Of a stretch of DNA of 64,000 bases, positions 20,087-28,289 are shown piece after piece (position 1 is the first letter of the stretch; each line of letters starts with the position of its first letter). Below the pieces are notes generated by a model that was not told where the DNA came from, searched no databases, and was given only the letters and a program-made list of their open reading frames with translations. Source of the stretch: Alcanivoracaceae bacterium (GTDB lineage Bacteria > Pseudomonadota > Gammaproteobacteria > Pseudomonadales > Alcanivoracaceae). A program made the translations under genes and the position numbers. The stretch spans positions 124,001 to 188,000 of the forward strand of contig JARGPU010000004.1 of NCBI GenBank assembly GCA_029210325.1. The letters are read 5' to 3'.

Positions 20087-20830
20087 ATGTTGCTCATGAT
20101 TAGATTGTCCGCTCTTATTCTGGTGGCATTTTTTTCGGCTGCTCAGGCGGCGTCTTACGGTGGGAAAATAGAATTATGCTGGAAAGATGGAGTGAGTCAT
20201 AAAGATGTTCTAGAGGTGATAGATGTGCTCGGAGATCAGCCTCCTAATCCGGACAGGGCGGCGATTATGGCGCAGTGCTATTTTCAAATCGGGCGCTATG
20301 AAAAATCCATAGAATTCTCAACGTTAGCGATTTCGTATGGAACAGCGCTTGTTGGGATTCGTAAAATTCGAGGTGATGCACGTTATCTCATTGGCGATTT
20401 TCGCGGTGCTATAGACGATTATCAGCGTGCCTTGATTGATGATGGAAAAAAACGGGATATTATTTTTGGTATTTTTAGGTCATATGAAGCGTTAGGCTAT
20501 TTTGAAAAGGCGGAAGAGCTTATTTTGGGGTATATCAAAGATTTCGACCTTCCACCGACGCCTGCTAGTGGGGTGTACTCCGAAAACCTTGATGCTGTTG
20601 ATGCTTATATTGAGTTGGCGGAATTCTATGTTCGTAGAAATAGGTACGAATTCGCGTACTCTACCCTCCTGAATGGCCACTTGGCTAATAATGCATCTAT
20701 AACAATTTTTGATTACTATGTTTCTTTCTCTGCTGAGCATGGCTTTTCTGGTTTGGCTGATTCGCATATGGATAACGGCTGTCGCAATATAATGCTGCGA
20801 TCTAGTAAGTATTGTTTGGTAAATCAGTAG
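20087..20830 (+). CDS. Exported TPR-like protein, unknown function (second of two)
   Basis: The 247-residue product has a signal peptide with likely cleavage after AAQAA near residue 22. TPR-like units follow: AAIMAQCYFQIGRYEKSIEF, DARYLIGDFRGAIDDYQRAL, RSYEALGYFEKAEELIL, and later DAYIELAEFYVRRNRYEFAY. Several cysteines are present (ELCWKDG, AQCYFQ, NGCRNIM, KYCLVN), which fits a periplasmic, disulphide-bearing protein. The ATG has a GAGGGA site 7 bases upstream. Composition is AT-rich like the other island genes. Overall plan matches the protein at 19095-19784. No function can be assigned. Confidence 0.78.
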   Translation: MLLMIRLSALILVAFFSAAQAASYGGKIELCWKDGVSHKDVLEVIDVLGDQPPNPDRAAIMAQCYFQIGRYEKSIEFSTLAISYGTALVGIRKIRGDARYLIGDFRGAIDDYQRALIDDGKKRDIIFGIFRSYEALGYFEKAEELILGYIKDFDLPPTPASGVYSENLDAVDAYIELAEFYVRRNRYEFAYSTLLNGHLANNASITIFDYYVSFSAEHGFSGLADSHMDNGCRNIMLRSSKYCLVNQ

Positions 20831-21010
20831 CTAAATCACTGCCGCGTGAAATGAGGGTTTTCAAAACTCGGAAGGATGTTCAAAGCTCTGTGTCATGTGC
20901 TCTGACCTGATAGGCTGATGTGATTTTTCAGGAGGGGCGAGAAGTGAATCGCCATCTGCGATGACCCCAGATTCCGGCGGGTGCGCACAGCGCTCGGACG
21001 CCTTGTTTGG

Positions 21011-21346
21011 TTCTTCCCGCGGTCACCATCGGGCTCTGCTGGGCCCTATTGTCCTTCCTCGGGCGCGTGACCCTATCTGGGCATAGGACTCTGAGTTTTG
21101 CCCTCGGCTTTCTGAATTGTCAGCTCGAATTCATGGATGCAAGGGCCGGCCTGCTATCGAATTGCGGGCAGCGTGTTCTTTGTTGAGAGCTGGTGGCAGG
21201 TGATCTTCAGTCCGTCATTCCCGCACCGCTTCTTTCATATGGTCAATACGTCACTGCTAGCACCAGTGTTCTGGCTACTCCCTGCGATGAACGCTATCGG
21301 TGTGCTGGTTGTGCTGGCAGGTCGGTATATCACCCCTTCTTTTTGA
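21011..21346 (+). pseudogene. cydA: Second decayed fragment of cytochrome bd oxidase subunit I
   Basis: From 21022 one frame reads VTIGLCWALLSFLGRVTLSG, equivalent to PTITIGLCWILLYFRVRFTLSG of the fragment at 18896, so the two fragments cover the same part of CydA. The frame hits a stop at 21184-21186. The frame one base later then gives ESWWQVIFSPSFPHRFFHM and a hydrophobic stretch, which corresponds to the family's WxxVIFNPSFPYRxxHM segment about 150 residues further on. The gene thus has at least one frameshift and internal loss. It ends inside the 3' end of the SDR gene on the other strand. The 180 bases before it (20831-21010) hold nothing I recognise. Confidence 0.75.
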
Positions 21347-22136
21347 GCTTGCTGGCCAGCAGTCTATCCATGCCGCGAAATAGTGGCTGCGGTAGTCTGG
21401 TGGCAGGGCCAGGAACGGCGGCTAGCAGGACGCTGCCCAGTGTGCCTAGCGGCCGGGCGATGCGGGCCGGGCGTTTTTCGCAGGCTTCCACAATCCAGCC
21501 GGCCGCTTTTCTAACGTCCATCATCGGCATGTACTTGTAGATGTCCGTGCGCGAGGACATGGGCGTGCGCACCATGGGGAAGTACACCACGGTGGTGCTG
21601 ATACCCTGGTGACCCATTTCTGCCTGCAGTGAGCGGGTGAAGGATTCCAGAGCGCTCTTGCTGGCCAGGTAGGCAGAAAAAAGAGGGATAGGCACTTGGG
21701 TGGAGAGGCTGGAAATATTTACCACGTGGCCGCGGCCCTGTTGCAGAAAGCGGGGCAGTAGTTTGAAGGTTATGGCCACTGCGCCGATGTAATTTAGCTG
21801 CACGGTGCGCTGGTAGTCGTGCAGGCGATCCAGAGATTGCTCAATGGGGCGACGGATGGAGTGGGCGGCGTTATTGACCAGCGCATCAATGCGCGGCTGC
21901 TCCGCCAGAATACGAGCGGCACAGGCCTCGATGGCCTCGTTATCACTAAGATCGCAGGGATAGATAAAAGCGCGGCCGCCATCCATTTCGATGGCTTGCT
22001 GTACTTCGCGCAGTTGTTCCTCGCGGCGTGCTACCAGACACACGGTGGCGCCACGGCGTGCCATGATTTTTGCCGCCTCGGCGCCAATGCCACTGGAGGC
22101 ACCGGTCAGTACAATGGTCTGGTTATTCAGTTTCAT
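21330..22136 (-). CDS. Short-chain dehydrogenase/reductase
   Basis: The 268-residue enzyme has the SDR Rossmann motif TGASSGIGAEAA at residues 11-22, NNAAHS for the NAG-like motif, a catalytic Ser in NISSLS and YLASK with the catalytic Tyr and Lys. The C-terminus (from about residue 215) has basic and hydrophobic segments that could touch the membrane, as in SDRs acting on lipids or fatty aldehydes. Substrate and cofactor preference cannot be decided. Its 3' end overlaps the cydA relic, so the island boundary lies here. Confidence 0.88.
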   Translation of the reverse strand: MKLNNQTIVLTGASSGIGAEAAKIMARRGATVCLVARREEQLREVQQAIEMDGGRAFIYPCDLSDNEAIEACAARILAEQPRIDALVNNAAHSIRRPIEQSLDRLHDYQRTVQLNYIGAVAITFKLLPRFLQQGRGHVVNISSLSTQVPIPLFSAYLASKSALESFTRSLQAEMGHQGISTTVVYFPMVRTPMSSRTDIYKYMPMMDVRKAAGWIVEACEKRPARIARPLGTLGSVLLAAVPGPATRLPQPLFRGMDRLLASKLKKKG

Positions 22137-22308
22137 GGTGTGCCTCGCCGTGTTTTTACAGTTGCCGGCAGGGAAAGCAGTTCCGGGGTCATGTCAGGCT
22201 CTTGTCTGGTGAGCATGAATTATCCCCTGTGACGTGTTTGATGGCCAGTCAGGCGGGGGGCCGGTTTTATCGCTACACTGGGCGTCTGATAATGTCGTTG
22301 AGGTGTTT

Positions 22309-22629
22309 ATGCCGGTCTGGTTACCTGCCCTGAAAGTGATCCTTCCCTATGTGGCCACTGTGGCGACGGCGGCAATCCCGGCCTTTACCCAGCGCCGTGA
22401 GGGCGATAAGTCCATCGAGTTGATGGCCCAGCAGATCGCGGAGCTGCAGCAGGCCGCTGGTCATAACGCGGAGTCGGTCAAGGTGCTGGCGGATCAGATG
22501 CAGAAGGCGCTAGAGGTGATTGAACTGGCAGGAGAGAATAACCTGCGCGGTCTAAGGCGCGCCCATCTCTTCAGTGCCGCGTCCTTTGCCATGGGGCTGG
22601 CGGCGCTGTTGGTGGCGTTGTTCAGGTAG
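22309..22629 (+). CDS. Small membrane protein with coiled coil
   Basis: The 106-residue product has an N-terminal hydrophobic segment (PALKVILPYVATVATAAIPA), a helical heptad-like middle (SIELMAQQIAELQQAAGHN through KALEVIELAG) and a C-terminal membrane segment (SAASFAMGLAALLVALF). The start ATG at 22309 has a GAGGTG site; the frame is open further upstream without a good start. It may act as a small bitopic or hairpin membrane protein. No family recognised. It is divergent from the SDR and ends at the hairpin at 22661. Confidence 0.65.
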   Translation: MPVWLPALKVILPYVATVATAAIPAFTQRREGDKSIELMAQQIAELQQAAGHNAESVKVLADQMQKALEVIELAGENNLRGLRRAHLFSAASFAMGLAALLVALFR

Positions 22630-22660
22630 TGCTAACAAGGTAGTGCTAAAAAGTAGCGCC

Positions 22661-22707
22661 AGAATTGGTGCCGGGTCAGTCCGTCGGAAAGACCCGGCAC
22701 CAATTCT
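22661..22707. terminator. Perfect 17-base hairpin between convergent genes
   Basis: AGAATTGGTGCCGGGTC at 22661-22677 pairs perfectly with GACCCGGCACCAATTCT at 22691-22707, with a 13-base loop. It sits between the 3' ends of the small membrane protein and the lipoprotein gene, so it can act as a two-way terminator. No U-tract follows. The sequence also looks like a dispersed palindromic repeat unit; one copy is in this window. Confidence 0.6.
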
Positions 22708-22712
22708 GCTTA

Positions 22713-23069
22713 TCAGTGAACCATCTCGCCGGCTTTTTCTGCCGCTTCTACGGCCTCTTCTTCCACCTTAATAGCCGCTTCTTTGGCTTTTTCGGCTGCG
22801 TCATCCGCTGCTTCTTCTGTGGCGTCTGCCAATTCGTCAGCGGCGTTGGAGGCTTCCGCCATGGCATCTGCGGAGCTATCGACCGCATCTTGATAAGCTT
22901 CTTCAGAGGCATCAACCGCACCTTCATAAGCTTGTTCGGTGGCGGTGCCTACTTCTTCGGCAGCTTGTGCTGCCTTCTCGGTAACTGATGCTTCCTTGTC
23001 TGCAGAGTCGCTGCACCCAACAACACCAAGGGCAATCAGTAGTACAGCGGGGATGGCAATCGAGCGCAT
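22713..23069 (-). CDS. Alanine/glutamate-rich lipoprotein
   Basis: The 118-residue product has a lipoprotein signal ending VVGC (Cys19) followed by SDSADKE. Almost the entire mature part is an Ala/Glu/Asp/Lys helix (e.g. EEAYQDAVDSSADAMAEASN) with a heptad-like spacing, which suggests a coiled coil, as in Lpp-like or stress-related small lipoproteins. The residue after Cys is Ser, which favours the outer membrane. Function unknown. The very acidic composition suits a marine periplasm. Confidence 0.75.
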   Translation of the reverse strand: MRSIAIPAVLLIALGVVGCSDSADKEASVTEKAAQAAEEVGTATEQAYEGAVDASEEAYQDAVDSSADAMAEASNAADELADATEEAADDAAEKAKEAAIKVEEEAVEAAEKAGEMVH

Positions 23070-23223
23070 ATAAATTCTCCAGGTCAGTTGCGAGAGTGAC
23101 AGCTTACATCATGTGGGTGAGTTATTCAGCCAGAGCCGGGGGCGATCCTTTGTGTGAATAGACTTCACTGGGGTGTCACGGCTGTTGGCAAACAATGTGA
23201 CGCCAATTTCTGGAGTCAGAGAA

Positions 23224-23670
23224 ATGTATCAGATCGTCTACGTGTCTACCGCAACCAGGGAGTATGACCGGGATGAGTTGGAAAGGATTCTGGCCGTGTC
23301 CCGCAAGAACAACAGCCTTGATGGCGTCACCGGCATGCTCTGTTATCACGGCGGCACATTTTTCCAAATGCTGGAGGGGGAGCGCGACAAGGTCGAAGCC
23401 GTGATGAAGCGAGTGGCTCAAGACAAGCGCCATTATGGCGTAATGGTGTTGCTAGAGCAGGAGGTGGAAAGCCGTGATTTGCCGGATTGGTCCATGGCCT
23501 TCAATCAGGTATCACGACGCGAGGCGCAGGCGCTGGATGGCTTCAGTGAGCTGCTTAAGTCTGGCCATGACCAACGTCTGGGGGATGGCGGGGCCGTCAC
23601 CAGTGATGCCCTTGATCTGATTGCCGGCTTTCGCGATACCGTTTTGCCGGGTAGCCGGATGACTTTTTGA
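23224..23670 (+). CDS. BLUF-domain blue-light sensor protein
   Basis: The 148-residue protein is a short BLUF photoreceptor: a flavin-binding domain at residues 1-93 plus a C-terminal helical tail. The residues of the photocycle are in place: Tyr6 (IVYVS), Asn29-Asn30, Gln48 in FFQMLEGE, and Trp89 and Met91 in WSMAF. There is no attached output domain, so it must act through a protein partner. The ATG at 23224 is chosen over an upstream frame start at 23173 because the domain begins there and a GGAG site lies 9 bases ahead. A polyphosphate kinase-family gene follows after 60 bases; a diguanylate cyclase is 2.5 kb away. Confidence 0.9.
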   Translation: MYQIVYVSTATREYDRDELERILAVSRKNNSLDGVTGMLCYHGGTFFQMLEGERDKVEAVMKRVAQDKRHYGVMVLLEQEVESRDLPDWSMAFNQVSRREAQALDGFSELLKSGHDQRLGDGGAVTSDALDLIAGFRDTVLPGSRMTF

Positions 23671-23730
23671 GGGCTGTTCAGCACCGCAGGATGGGGGCAG
23701 ACTGAAGCCAGAGCACAAGGAGCTGGCATA

Positions 23731-25212
23731 ATGTTTGAATCCGCAGAGCTAGGGCACCGGGTTGGCAAGGAGACTTGGAAAAAGCGGTTGCCGGAACTGC
23801 GTCAAGCACTTCTCGAGGCTCAGTTTGACCTGCTGGAAAGCGGTCATACAGCAGTGGTTGTGCTGATTGGCGGAGTTGAAGGAGCTGGCAAGGGCGAGGT
23901 GGTTAATGCGCTCAACGAGTGGATGGATCCTCGCCACATTCGCACGGAGGCTTTTGGCCCGTTGAGCGAGGAAGAACGCCAACATCCATATATGTGGCGT
24001 TATTGGATGTCTCTGCCCGCGCGCGGCAAGATCGGTATCTTGTTTGGCTCCTGGTACACCCAGCCAATTATCGACAGGGTGCTGGGCGGCAGTTCTGCTG
24101 CGGAGCTGGATCAACAGGTCAAGCGCATCCGCCACTTTGAGCGAATGCTGGCACAGGAAAATGTCCTGTTAGTGAAACTCTGGTTTCACCTCACTAAAAA
24201 GCAGCAGAAAAAGCGTTTTGCAAAACTGGCGGATGATCCGGCGACCGCCTGGCGTGTGACTGCAACCGAGCGCAAGTTTATAAAGCACCATGACCGGTTT
24301 TCGGCAGTCAGCGAGCAGGTGTTACGAGAAACAAGTAGTGGTGACGCACCTTGGGTGGTTATCGATGGCTCAGATGACCGATACCGCAGTCTTACTGCTG
24401 GCGAGCTATTACTTAGCACCATCCGCGGCAAGCTCGATAAAGGCAGCACTGCATCTCCTCCTGCTCCCGCTCCGCTGCTGGATCAAGAGGAGCTGGATCA
24501 GCGCAACGTTCTCAACCAGCTCGACTACTCATTATCGTTATCGAAGAAGCATTACAGTGATGAGCTGGCCCACTGGCAGCGTGAACTGAATCTGCTGAGC
24601 CGTGACAAACGATTCCGGGAGCGTAACTGTATTTGTGTTTTTGAGGGCAACGACGCGGCAGGCAAGGGTGGAGCAATTCGCCGTATAACTCGCTCTCTTG
24701 ATGCCCGCTTCTATCGGGTTATTCCAGTCGCAGCGCCGTCGGAAGAGGAGCGCGCCCAGCCCTATCTATGGCGTTTCTGGCGTCACCTGCCCAGACACGG
24801 CCGCTTTACACTGTTTGACCGCAGTTGGTATGGGCGTGTGTTAGTGGAACGGGTCGAGGAGCTGTGTTCGGAGCATGACTGGATGCGTGCTTATACAGAG
24901 ATCAATGAGTTTGAAGAGCAGCTGACCGACCACGGCATTATCCTTGCCAAGTTCTGGCTGGCAATTACCCCGGAAGAGCAATTGAGCCGATTTCAGGCCC
25001 GTGAGGAAACCGGCTACAAGCGTTTCAAGATCACCGAGGATGACTGGCGCAATCGTGGGCGCTGGACGGATTATGAGCGCGCAGTATGCGACATGGTTGA
25101 CCGAACCAGCACAGAGTACGCGCCTTGGACTCTGGTGGAAGCAAACGATAAGCGCCATGCTCGCATCAAGGTGCTGCGCACCTTGTGCGAAAAGTTGGAA
25201 GAAAGTCTGTAG
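23731..25212 (+). CDS. pap: Polyphosphate:AMP phosphotransferase (two-domain PPK2)
   Basis: The 493-residue protein is a tandem of two PPK2 domains, the arrangement of class II PPK2 (PAP), which phosphorylates AMP to ADP using polyphosphate. Domain 1 (about 10-225) has a Walker A-like GGVEGAGKGE at 48-57, and domain 2 (about 260-490) has EGNDAAGKGGA near 306. Both have an R-W/S-W-Y motif (GSWYTQP in domain 1, FDRSWYGRVLVERV in domain 2); the intact DRSWYGR is in domain 2, which is the catalytic half in studied enzymes. It ends 7 bases from the convergent UndA-like gene. Confidence 0.9.
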   Translation: MFESAELGHRVGKETWKKRLPELRQALLEAQFDLLESGHTAVVVLIGGVEGAGKGEVVNALNEWMDPRHIRTEAFGPLSEEERQHPYMWRYWMSLPARGKIGILFGSWYTQPIIDRVLGGSSAAELDQQVKRIRHFERMLAQENVLLVKLWFHLTKKQQKKRFAKLADDPATAWRVTATERKFIKHHDRFSAVSEQVLRETSSGDAPWVVIDGSDDRYRSLTAGELLLSTIRGKLDKGSTASPPAPAPLLDQEELDQRNVLNQLDYSLSLSKKHYSDELAHWQRELNLLSRDKRFRERNCICVFEGNDAAGKGGAIRRITRSLDARFYRVIPVAAPSEEERAQPYLWRFWRHLPRHGRFTLFDRSWYGRVLVERVEELCSEHDWMRAYTEINEFEEQLTDHGIILAKFWLAITPEEQLSRFQAREETGYKRFKITEDDWRNRGRWTDYERAVCDMVDRTSTEYAPWTLVEANDKRHARIKVLRTLCEKLEESL

Positions 25213-25219
25213 GTGCGAG

Positions 25220-25996
25220 TCAGGCTATTTCCTGTCTCGCCGCAGATTTGATTTTGCCTGGTTGATGCAGGCTAAAGCAGTCGTCCAGCGCCATCAGATA
25301 GTACTCCATGCCACGCTGAGCGGCGTGCCGAGCAGCTTCCCGCGAGGCATCATCGGTACACAGCATCTTGATCAGCTCCATGGCTTCATGGGGATGATGG
25401 TCATCGTAGTGAGCGTGGGCTCTTAGCCATGCCATGGTGCGGCGATCGATCACTGCTTGCCCGGTTTTGGCATATTCACGCATGCCACTGACGACTTTAC
25501 GGCTCCACTCGCCGGTGGCCCACTCAATGGCCAGATTAGTGGCAGCAATAGCTTCTGCTACCGAGCCTTTGCCATTCATATTCCACAGATAGTGATTAAC
25601 CGCATCCATGGCGGCTGGTGGTTGCACATTGTCCAGTTGCTCGTCGCTGATGCCGAATCCCTTGGCCCAGTCTCGGTACCAGAACAGATGACGCTGCTCG
25701 ATGCGGATATTGCCGATTAGCCAGTCGCGGGCAGCCAGCATGCCCGGGGCGCGGATATCTGTGGTGCGTGACAGAGTCAGGCCCATGTAATGAGGGAAAT
25801 TTGCTACCAGCGGGTAGAAATTCAACAGTGCGTGCCGGAAGCAGTCTACATTGAGGGTACCACTGGCCATTTCATTGAAAAATGCGTGGTCGGCCACTTT
25901 TGCCTTGATGGGCTCTAGTGAGTTCCAGAAGGCCTGAGCCCACGGTGGGTGTTCAGTCAGGGTCAGGGTGTCGTAATCTTGTTGTTGTTTTTTCAT
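25220..25996 (-). CDS. UndA-like non-heme diiron protein (TENA/PqqC fold)
   Basis: The 258-residue helical protein has the heme-oxygenase-like diiron scaffold. The ligand set is visible: Glu100 and His103 in IRIEQRH, Glu158 in NLAIEWATGEWS, and His194, Asp198 and His201 in HAHYDDHHPHEA. From memory, the spacing and the motifs (WLIGNIRIE, AIAATNLAIE, ATGEWS, YDDxHPxEA) closely resemble Pseudomonas UndA, which decarboxylates medium-chain fatty acids to terminal alkenes. Databases often call such proteins TenA family or iron-containing redox enzyme. The ATG at 25996 has a GGGGAT site; the frame runs further upstream without support. Substrate is inference. Confidence 0.75.
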   Translation of the reverse strand: MKKQQQDYDTLTLTEHPPWAQAFWNSLEPIKAKVADHAFFNEMASGTLNVDCFRHALLNFYPLVANFPHYMGLTLSRTTDIRAPGMLAARDWLIGNIRIEQRHLFWYRDWAKGFGISDEQLDNVQPPAAMDAVNHYLWNMNGKGSVAEAIAATNLAIEWATGEWSRKVVSGMREYAKTGQAVIDRRTMAWLRAHAHYDDHHPHEAMELIKMLCTDDASREAARHAAQRGMEYYLMALDDCFSLHQPGKIKSAARQEIA

Positions 25997-26144
25997 GGCT
26001 ATCCCCGGTTGGTTCCGGCACATTCGTACAAAAAATTTATTGGCACATAGTAGCGTCATGTTGTAGACATGAATCTACGGATATTTGCTTAGACTATAGT
26101 GCCATTCTGATATTGTCATTGGTGCTGCTTCAGGGAGAAGGGCA

Positions 26145-27389
26145 ATGAGCCTGCAGGGCGACGACTGCCGGTATACCACAAGGATAGAAGAGGCTGAGAA
26201 GGCGCTTGGCCAGGGGTTTCTGTGGCTTTCGTTTCCGGCAGAGCTGGAGCGACGCTACCGCGAGGATTATCGCAACGAGGCGGCCCGCGCATTTCGTTAT
26301 CGCTCCGTGTTTATTCTGTTTCTCTATCTGCTGCTCAGCTCCGGTATCTATGCGTTGATGCCTGCGAGTGAGCGCTTCGCCTGGGTCAGTTGGTACAGCT
26401 GGGTGGGCGTCATTATTGTTGCTGCCAGTGTGCTGTCACGGGTGCCGGCAATGGACCGGTGGTTTTCACTGTATGCCGGCCTCGGTAGCATGCTGGCGGT
26501 GGCGTTTTCAGTGGCCATTACCGGCTTTACCTACAATCAGGTGGCCAATCAGTTGACCCATGCGGCGATTATGTATGCGGTGGTGATCATCTACAGCATC
26601 GTTGGGTTGAACTTGCGCACTGCCACCCTTGCCGGGTGGAGTGGCGGGGCTCTGGGTATCGTGATCGCGCACTGGATGGGCGGGGCGGTGGATTGGGACG
26701 TGGCGCATCGCACTTACACCGGCAGCAGCCTGATGGGCATGCTGATTTGCTATCTGATTGAGCACGGCCATAGGCGCTCCTACCTACAGGCCCGGTTGCT
26801 CACTCTGACCGGCCAACGCACCGAGCAATATGCCCAGCAAGTGGCTCAGCTGTCGCGTACGGATCCTCTTACCGGGCTATCCAATCGGCGGCATATGGAC
26901 GAGGTCCTGGATGTGCTGTGGCGGCGCGCCCGTCGCGAGCAGTTTTGTGTGGCAGCGCTGATGATCGATGTAGATCATTTCAAACCCTATAACGATCATT
27001 TTGGCCATCTTGCCGGGGACCAATGCTTGCGCAAGATTTCTGCTGTCCTGTTGGACTTTGCGGGTCGTCCTGATGATCTTGCCGTGCGCTATGGTGGTGA
27101 GGAGTTCTTGCTAGTGCTTGGTGGGGCAGATCTGCAAGCCGCGCAACACATCGCCCAGCGAGTGCTGGAGGCAGTGCGTGAGCTTGCCGTGCCGATGCCA
27201 GACGAGAGCCACTGTATATCTGTGAGCATTGGCGTTGGCGCGGTTGTGCCGGCGGAGGGTGTCGGTATTGATGATTTACTTCATCAGGCAGACGAGGCGC
27301 TTTATCAGGCCAAGCAGCAAGGTCGCGATCGGGTTGTTGCTCAGGCGCCAGCTTTATCCATGGTTGATCAGAGCAGCCAGCTAACTTGA
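26145..27389 (+). CDS. Membrane-anchored diguanylate cyclase
   Basis: This enzyme makes cyclic di-GMP from two GTP. The 414-residue protein has a soluble N-terminus, about six membrane helices (residues about 47-210) and a C-terminal GGDEF domain from about 235. The signature GGEEF is at 317-321 with the metal-binding MIDVDHFKPYND before it. The inhibitory I-site RPDD at 308-311 lies exactly five residues ahead of GGEEF, so product feedback is expected. No other sensory domain is visible. The 3' end overlaps the convergent AraC gene by 9 bases. Confidence 0.92.
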   Translation: MSLQGDDCRYTTRIEEAEKALGQGFLWLSFPAELERRYREDYRNEAARAFRYRSVFILFLYLLLSSGIYALMPASERFAWVSWYSWVGVIIVAASVLSRVPAMDRWFSLYAGLGSMLAVAFSVAITGFTYNQVANQLTHAAIMYAVVIIYSIVGLNLRTATLAGWSGGALGIVIAHWMGGAVDWDVAHRTYTGSSLMGMLICYLIEHGHRRSYLQARLLTLTGQRTEQYAQQVAQLSRTDPLTGLSNRRHMDEVLDVLWRRARREQFCVAALMIDVDHFKPYNDHFGHLAGDQCLRKISAVLLDFAGRPDDLAVRYGGEEFLLVLGGADLQAAQHIAQRVLEAVRELAVPMPDESHCISVSIGVGAVVPAEGVGIDDLLHQADEALYQAKQQGRDRVVAQAPALSMVDQSSQLT

Positions 27390-28289
27390 TGGTTTGCCCC
27401 CTTGCTGGCGATAGTGCGCTGGACTGGTGCCGGTAATTTTTTTGAATAGCCGGGAAAAATAGTAAGGATCATCAAAGCCGAACTGCCGGGCTATTTCTGC
27501 CACCGGTGCATTACTCACTTCTAGCAAATAGCACGCCCGAGCAATTTTGCGGTGCAGGAAGGCCTGCATGGGTGTCTGCCCGGTGGCGGCGCGATAACGG
27601 CGGATGAATTGCCATTGAGAGCTCTCTCCAGCAGCGGCGGCCAGTTGTGCCACGGTCAGTCGCTGGTCAAGGTGCTGTTGCATCATGTGATGCAGCGCTT
27701 CTATATCAAGGTTGCCCGGCGACTTGTGCACCCGACCAGCCAGCATCACGGCATAGGTAAGAATGCTGCGGCACAAGCTGGTTGCGTGCAGCAAGTTGGC
27801 ACTGTGGTAGCCGGACGCAACCAAGCTAAGTAACGCCCGAAAATCACTGATCAGATGCTCGTGTAAGCCGAGCTTCAGGCATCGGCGGTTATTGGGGTCA
27901 AGCAGCTGAAACAGGCTGGGCAGCTGATGCCCATCCAGGTGCATCCAGTACAGGCTCCAGGGCTGCTGACTGTCGGCTTGATAGCGGTGAGCTGCGCCTG
28001 GAGGCAGCAACAGCAGATCGCCGCGCTGGACTTGAATGCGCTGACTGTCGACTTCCGGCGTGGCCATGAAGTATTCCAGCGTGGCGGAGCCCTCCACGCA
28101 ATAAATCACCAGATAGTCCTGTGGATCCGGGCGTGCCATATGGTGGCCGTCGGCCTGTGGGTAGTAGCCAAAGGCCAGAGGGTAGCAGCCTGATGTAAGG
28201 GGGTTAAGAGCCATATCCTGCATTGGTGGCTGTGGTAGCAGGACCCGTTCAGCGCTTTCCGGAAGAGGCCAGTCTGAAGTGCGATTCAT
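27381..28289 (-). CDS. AraC family regulator, probable regulator of the valine cluster (MmsR-like)
   Basis: The 302-residue protein has a cupin-type N-terminal sensing domain (YLVIYCVEGSATLEYF, GDLLLLPPGAAHRYQ) and a C-terminal pair of helix-turn-helix units (LTVAQLAAAAGESSQWQFIR and PVAEIARQFGFDDPYYFSRL). It is divergent from mmsA with 93 bases between starts; in Pseudomonas aeruginosa the AraC-type MmsR is likewise divergent from mmsAB and activates it. The ATG at 28289 is preferred over an upstream frame start at 28358, which would reach to within 25 bases of the mmsA start. Regulation of the cluster and of itself from the shared gap is inference. Confidence 0.85.
   Translation of the reverse strand: MNRTSDWPLPESAERVLLPQPPMQDMALNPLTSGCYPLAFGYYPQADGHHMARPDPQDYLVIYCVEGSATLEYFMATPEVDSQRIQVQRGDLLLLPPGAAHRYQADSQQPWSLYWMHLDGHQLPSLFQLLDPNNRRCLKLGLHEHLISDFRALLSLVASGYHSANLLHATSLCRSILTYAVMLAGRVHKSPGNLDIEALHHMMQQHLDQRLTVAQLAAAAGESSQWQFIRRYRAATGQTPMQAFLHRKIARACYLLEVSNAPVAEIARQFGFDDPYYFSRLFKKITGTSPAHYRQQGGKPSS

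Noticed and set aside
20831-21010. Gene or RNA between the second TPR-like protein and the second cydA fragment
   Set aside because: No frame of usable length with a start and ribosome site, and no tRNA-like or conserved RNA fold that I could see.
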